From: an uncultured Zetaproteobacteria bacterium
GTDB taxonomy: Bacteria; Pseudomonadota; Zetaproteobacteria; Mariprofundales; Mariprofundaceae
NCBI GenBank assembly: GCA_947311795.1
Contig: CAMZLX010000054.1
Location: forward strand, 1 to 16,980
Direction of reading: 5' to 3'
Length of the DNA: 16,980 nt
Within the stretch, counting starts at the first letter, position 1. Every line of letters starts with the position of its first letter. Below the pieces are notes generated by a model that worked only from the letters and a program-made list of their open reading frames with translations, was not told the DNA's origin and did no database searches. Made by a program: the position numbers and the translations under genes. This document shows, piece after piece, positions 13,550 through 16,980 of this stretch.

Positions 13550-14875
13550 TTAACTCGAGAACGACTCTTTACGCAAGATAAGCACTTCATCCTCAACAGC
13601 TTTAAGCGCAGTAATACGGCTCATCGCAGCTTGCAAATTGCCTTCTGTGGTTTCATGCGTCAACATAATGACAGGTACAACTTCACCCGTATCATGCTCT
13701 TTTTGTTGCATGGCTTCCAAGCTGATTTGATGGTCTGCAAGAATTGAGGTCACTGAAGCAATTACGCCTGGTTTATCTTGCGCCATTATCCTTAGATAAT
13801 ACTCACTTTGTACATCAACCATAGGCAATGTTTCAAGTGGTTTGCGTTCATCCGCCATATAACCCATGGCTGGTGCCAAATATTCAACACCATCAGGGAA
13901 TACGCGGGCAATATCCATAATATCAGCCACCACAGCTGATGCAGTTGGTCGCTCACCTGCGCCTCGTCCGATATACACAGTGTGTTCTACAAAATCACCT
14001 GAAAGCATCACGGCATTGTAAGAGTCCGACACTTGGGCAATCTGCGACGATAAGGGCACAAGTGTGGGGTGTACGCGCATTTCAACCTGTTGTTCTTCGC
14101 CATCACCACCATGTGGTTTGGCGATACCCAAGAGTTTAATACGATAACCAAGCTCATGCACAGCTTCAATATCCGCCGCGCCAATCTTGCTGATACCTTC
14201 AGTAAACACTTCATCAAACTTGATATGTGAACCAAATGCCATGGCAGCCAAAATGGATAATTTATGTGATGTATCAATGCCTTCCACATCAAATGTCGGG
14301 TCTGCTTCAGCATAACCAAGCGCTTGGGCTTCTTTAAGCACATCTCCGTAATCCGCACCTTCATTTTCCATCTTGGTCAGGATAAAATTACATGTACCAT
14401 TCAAAATACCGTACACCGATTCAATATTGTTCGCCGCCACACCTTCTCTCAACGCTTTAAGGCAAGGAATACCACCCGCTACTGCTGCTTCAAAACCAAT
14501 GCTTACACCTTTATCTGTTGCTTGTTTAAAAAGCTCTTCACCATGTTTGGCAATCAATGCTTTGTTGGCGGTCACCACGTGTTTACCATGTTCAAGCGCA
14601 GTCGCAACAAAAGTTCGCGCAGGTTCGTAGCCGCCAATCAATTCTACAACCAAATCAATATCATCGGCTTTCACCAAATCCGCAGCATCGTCATACAATT
14701 TTATACCTGATAAATCCAAACCAAAATCACGCTTCAAATCTCTATCGGCTGCGGCAACCAAGGTGATGGTCTTGCCCAAACGTTTTGCCATCAAGCCCTG
14801 TTGTTCAATCAAAATCCGCGCCACACCCAAACCAACAGTGCCTAAACCTAGAATACCTACACGAACTTCACTCAT
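13550..14875 (-). CDS. hom: Homoserine dehydrogenase with C-terminal ACT domain
   Basis: Reduces aspartate semialdehyde to homoserine with NAD(P)H, the branch to threonine, methionine and isoleucine. In the 441-residue form the nucleotide-binding loop GLGTVG is at 10-15, ELIGGYEPA near 78-86, TANKALIA (102-109) and the catalytic region GIDTSHKLSILAAMAFG with Lys 205. An ACT domain (about 358-435, YYLRIMAQDKPGVIASVTSILADHQIS) is the usual site of feedback control by threonine. It is the monofunctional type, with no aspartokinase part. ATG 14875 lies 1 nt after the aminotransferase stop with GGAAGTGGAG in front, so it is chosen over the in-frame ATG at 14896. thrC, often next in line in related gene orders, is absent; a terminator follows. 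Confidence 0.96.
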   Translation of the reverse strand: MSEVRVGILGLGTVGLGVARILIEQQGLMAKRLGKTITLVAAADRDLKRDFGLDLSGIKLYDDAADLVKADDIDLVVELIGGYEPARTFVATALEHGKHVVTANKALIAKHGEELFKQATDKGVSIGFEAAVAGGIPCLKALREGVAANNIESVYGILNGTCNFILTKMENEGADYGDVLKEAQALGYAEADPTFDVEGIDTSHKLSILAAMAFGSHIKFDEVFTEGISKIGAADIEAVHELGYRIKLLGIAKPHGGDGEEQQVEMRVHPTLVPLSSQIAQVSDSYNAVMLSGDFVEHTVYIGRGAGERPTASAVVADIMDIARVFPDGVEYLAPAMGYMADERKPLETLPMVDVQSEYYLRIMAQDKPGVIASVTSILADHQISLEAMQQKEHDTGEVVPVIMLTHETTEGNLQAAMSRITALKAVEDEVLILRKESFSS

Positions 14876-14876
14876 A

Positions 14877-16061
14877 TTAAACTCCACTTCCTGCATTTAA
14901 GAAACTTTTGATGCCGCGCAACGCTTGGCGTGTTCTGTGTTCATTTTCAATCAAGGCAATGCGCACATGCGAATCACCATATTCACCAAAACCAATACCC
15001 GGGCTAACTGCAACACCTGCTTCCGTTAACATTTTCTTCGAGAACTCTATCGAACCCATCGCTTTAAATTCATCAGGGATTTCTGCCCAAACAAACATGG
15101 TCGCTTTTGGGCTTTCCGCCATCCAGCCCATATTGTGCAAACCATTCATCAACACATCACGGCGCGATTGGTACATCTTACGAATATCTTCCACACAATC
15201 TTGCGGCCCATTAAGTGCTGCACATGCCGCAATCTGCAAAGGCTGAAACATACCATAATCCAAATACGACTTTATTTTGCCCAATGCACCAACAATTTCA
15301 CGATTTCCCACCATAAAACCAATGCGCCAACCCGGCATATTGTATGTTTTCGATAATGAATAAAACTCTACCGCCACTTCTTTTGCTCCCGGCACCTGCA
15401 TAATTGATGGGCATTCGTAATCATCAAAAGTGATTTCTGCGTAGGCAATATCAGAAATAATAATAAGGTCATTTTCCTTAGCGAAATCAACCAACTTCAC
15501 ATAAAAGTCCAAGTCCACCACTTGCGCCGTTGGGTTAGACGGAAAGTTAACAATAATAATCTTAGGGCGTGGCCATGAATCTTTCACTGCCTTTTCAATA
15601 TCCGCAAAATAATCCCTATCAGGTCCCATGGGTACATGGCGAATATCTGCACCTGCAATAATAAAACCATAAGGATGAATGGGATAAGCGGGGTTGGGTG
15701 ATAAAATCAAATCGCCCGGGCTTGTGATTGCCACAGCCAAGTGCGCCAAACCTTCTTTGGAACCAATGGTGACAATCGCTTCAGTTTCAGGGTCTAAATC
15801 CACATCAAACTTGCGTTTGTACCAACCACAGACCGCTTTACGCAAACCATCAATACCACGTGACACAGAATAGCGATGATTGCGCCCGTCTTGCGCTGCT
15901 TCACAAAGTTTGTCGATGATATGTTGCGGCGTAGCTTGGTCAGGGTTGCCCATGCCAAAGTCGATAATATCTTTATCTGCACGGCGCAATTCCATTTTTA
16001 ATTGGTTTACTTGTGCAAACACATACGGAGGAAGCCGTTTGATTTTTTCAAATTCGCGCAT
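14877..16061 (-). CDS. alaC: Pyridoxal-phosphate aminotransferase, AlaC-like (glutamate-pyruvate type)
   Basis: A 394-residue class I/II aminotransferase, most like AlaC, which makes alanine from pyruvate and glutamate. PLP-site landmarks are DFGMGNPDQATP (34-45), SKEGLAHL (101-108), the Asn in NFPSNPTAQ (near 176), D204-x-x-Y207 in SDIAYAE, and the Schiff-base Lys 238 in SLSKTYNMPGWRIGF. The C-terminal carboxylate-binding Arg lies in GDSHVRIALIENEHR. The family also includes diaminopimelate and other amino-acid transaminases, so the substrate is probable, not certain. It is co-transcribed with hom, a pairing also found in other proteobacteria. A GGGAG lies 13 bases before ATG 16061, rather far for a ribosome-binding site. 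A sigma-54-like element upstream hints at nitrogen-related control. Confidence 0.88.
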   Translation of the reverse strand: MREFEKIKRLPPYVFAQVNQLKMELRRADKDIIDFGMGNPDQATPQHIIDKLCEAAQDGRNHRYSVSRGIDGLRKAVCGWYKRKFDVDLDPETEAIVTIGSKEGLAHLAVAITSPGDLILSPNPAYPIHPYGFIIAGADIRHVPMGPDRDYFADIEKAVKDSWPRPKIIIVNFPSNPTAQVVDLDFYVKLVDFAKENDLIIISDIAYAEITFDDYECPSIMQVPGAKEVAVEFYSLSKTYNMPGWRIGFMVGNREIVGALGKIKSYLDYGMFQPLQIAACAALNGPQDCVEDIRKMYQSRRDVLMNGLHNMGWMAESPKATMFVWAEIPDEFKAMGSIEFSKKMLTEAGVAVSPGIGFGEYGDSHVRIALIENEHRTRQALRGIKSFLNAGSGV

Positions 16062-16116
16062 ACTTGGATAAAACTCCCGACAAAAGATGATGCGACTTTA
16101 TAAGCCAAGCCTTAAA

Positions 16117-16140
16117 GGTCAAATATTCATACTTTGAACC
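16117..16140. repeat. Imperfect inverted repeat upstream of alaC
   Basis: GGTCAAA (16117-16123) and TTTGAACC (16133-16140) are inverted copies apart from one extra base, separated by 9 bp. TTGACC of the left arm could serve as a -35 box for leftward transcription, with a weak TAAAGT 16 bases on. The repeat could be an operator over it. Support is limited to symmetry and position. Confidence 0.25.
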
Positions 16141-16163
16141 TACAAAACTTCGAACCACTTGAC

Positions 16164-16204
16164 TCCCCCCCCAGCAACTAAGCTGCCAAAGTCACATAGG
16201 GGGA
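16164..16204 (+). promoter_or_regulatory. C8 tract and hairpin masking a ribosome-binding site
   Basis: A run of eight C (16165-16172) lies 35 bp before the start codon of the secreted-protein gene. TCCCCC (16164-16169) can pair with the Shine-Dalgarno GGGGGA (16199-16204), and a small CAGC-AACTAA-GCTG stem (16172-16185) falls in the loop. If transcription begins upstream of 16164, the RNA could fold to hide the ribosome-binding site. Tract-length change would alter the pairing. TTGACT (16159-16164) directly precedes the tract but I see no good -10 box. Confidence 0.35.
16173..16188 (-). promoter_or_regulatory. Sigma-54-like promoter element upstream of alaC-hom
   Basis: Read leftward: TGGCAG-CTTAG-TTGCT, with GG and GC 12 bases apart and the same TGGCA/TTGCT core as the flagellar promoter at 13317-13332. 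A transcript would start near 16163, giving a leader of about 100 nt before alaC. It lies in the 146-bp gap between divergent genes. No activator site was found; it would have to lie inside the secreted-protein gene. Confidence 0.5.
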
Positions 16205-16207
16205 TTC

Positions 16208-16980
16208 ATGGCTCAAGTTGTTTTTTTTACCCGGTGTTTTATAATATGTATCGTGTATGTGCTTTCAAATTTTTCTTTTTCAACAGTAACTCATGCTTCT
16301 AGCTGTACTGTATCCGCTTCAGTTACTCAACAAAATATAGCAGTGCAAGGAACAGCAAAATTTATTGTCGATCAACACTGCCCTCCTAACCTACCTTGTT
16401 ATTATCATCGGGGGATGGGAGCTTTTCTTATTCGCATAAATGGAAGCTATCCAATAGTGTCTAATAGCTTACTACATGGATCTTCCGCCACTCTTTCTGG
16501 TTTCATGCCAAGAGGTAATATGCAAAATGGACAATACACAGTTGAAGGGATTTCCACTGACGAGCATGACCTTGTAGGAAGTAAAGGTGCTAGATGTGTC
16601 GCGACTATTACAATTGACAATACACCAATCATATCAAATTTTTCAGCCTCATTAAATGCAGCGGGGCTTATAAATCTTGGAGGCAGTATTGATTTTTTTG
16701 GTGTTCCTGGTTATAATATTGGTAGGATAAATATATGGATTAAGCCTAAGACAAGTAACACGTGGAGCCCATTAAAAGGTATGCCTTCTTATGTATCAAC
16801 ATTTGATTTATCCAGCATTCCCGTTTCGAACTTTCCTTTCACAAATGCTACGGATTTCGATATAAAACTAGATGCCCATTCTTTAAATGGTTCCAAGTCA
16901 TCTGCTTTTACTTCTATTTCTCGCACCCCAGTACGTATCAGTATCACATTAGATAAACAAAGCTATGTGCCTTGCGAAGG
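16208..16980 (+). CDS. Unrecognised secreted protein with Ig-like segments (3' end outside window)
   Basis: The frame is open from ATG 16208 to the window end: 257 residues and two extra bases. I do not recognise the family. A signal peptide is clear: Arg 9, a hydrophobic core (about 10-24) and a probable cut after THA (28-30). The exported part is rich in Ser, Thr, Asn and alternating hydrophobics, as in beta-sandwiches. Residues 108-140 (YTVEGISTDEHDLVGSKGARCVATITIDNTP) resemble the last strands of bacterial Ig-like modules in adhesins and surface repeats, and VRISITLDKQSYVP near the edge looks like the start of another module. Cysteines at 33, 58, 64, near 129 and at 255 could form disulfides. 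Shine-Dalgarno AGGGGGA lies four bases before ATG. Base composition is more AT-rich than the neighbouring metabolic genes, and codons 5-7 contain a T8 run. A cell-surface role is inference. Confidence 0.75.
   Translation, partial: MAQVVFFTRCFIICIVYVLSNFSFSTVTHASSCTVSASVTQQNIAVQGTAKFIVDQHCPPNLPCYYHRGMGAFLIRINGSYPIVSNSLLHGSSATLSGFMPRGNMQNGQYTVEGISTDEHDLVGSKGARCVATITIDNTPIISNFSASLNAAGLINLGGSIDFFGVPGYNIGRINIWIKPKTSNTWSPLKGMPSYVSTFDLSSIPVSNFPFTNATDFDIKLDAHSLNGSKSSAFTSISRTPVRISITLDKQSYVPCE

Noticed and set aside
13939..14710. Rightward frames of up to 128 codons opposite hom.
   Set aside because: They have low-complexity, Cys/His/Phe-rich translations typical of the antisense strand of a conserved gene and no ribosome-binding site.
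16097..16122. TTGACC with TATAAA as a sigma-70 promoter for alaC.
   Set aside because: The spacer is only 14 bases, too short. The alternative TAAAGT at 16 bases is weak, so it is kept only as a remark in the inverted-repeat entry.

Overview
The window looks like chromosomal DNA of a motile Gram-negative proteobacterium of moderate G+C. It carries a flagellar rod/MS-ring/export operon preceded by a sigma-54-type -24/-12 promoter, class I lipoyl synthase, EngB, a DusB-type dihydrouridine synthase and an alanine aminotransferase-homoserine dehydrogenase pair. A microaerophilic lineage such as the Zetaproteobacteria (Mariprofundus-like) would fit the mix of iron-dependent proteins, but this is a guess from gene content and no marker in the window fixes the taxonomy.

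Left part (1-2474), leftward: a 3'-truncated dusB, then a compact AT-richer operon of three genes. A Roadblock/LC7 protein (start about 2350) is followed by a stand-alone metallo-beta-lactamase-fold protein of the oxygen-binding diiron (ODP) type, a second Roadblock/LC7 protein and a rho-independent terminator. This sandwich is the most interesting candidate system here: a possible O2/NO-responsive diiron sensor coupled to GTPase-regulator-type platforms.

Middle-left (2383-6120), rightward: a tightly coupled five-gene operon of engB, a sterol-desaturase/fatty-acid-hydroxylase-family diiron membrane enzyme, a 66-residue BFD-like [2Fe-2S] protein, an AI-2E-family transporter and lipA. All junctions overlap or lie within 2 nt.

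Centre (6132-13332), leftward: flgB-flgC-fliE-fliF-fliG-fliH-fliI-fliJ-motE, i.e. proximal rod, MS ring, rotor switch, export ATPase complex and a MotE-like protein. The operon starts from a good sigma-54 promoter at 13317-13332. Two matching 13-bp palindromes 65 bp apart lie where enhancer-binding-protein sites are expected.

Right part (13481-16188), leftward: alaC-like aminotransferase and hom, ended by a hairpin terminator. A second sigma-54-like element lies about 110 bp upstream of alaC, suggesting RpoN-linked (possibly nitrogen) control.

Right edge (16208-16980), rightward: the 5' part of an unrecognised, AT-richer secreted protein with a signal peptide and Ig-like strands. Its start is flanked by a C8 tract and a T8 tract, which makes it a candidate phase-variable surface gene. 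No tRNA, rRNA, CRISPR array or insertion sequence was seen.
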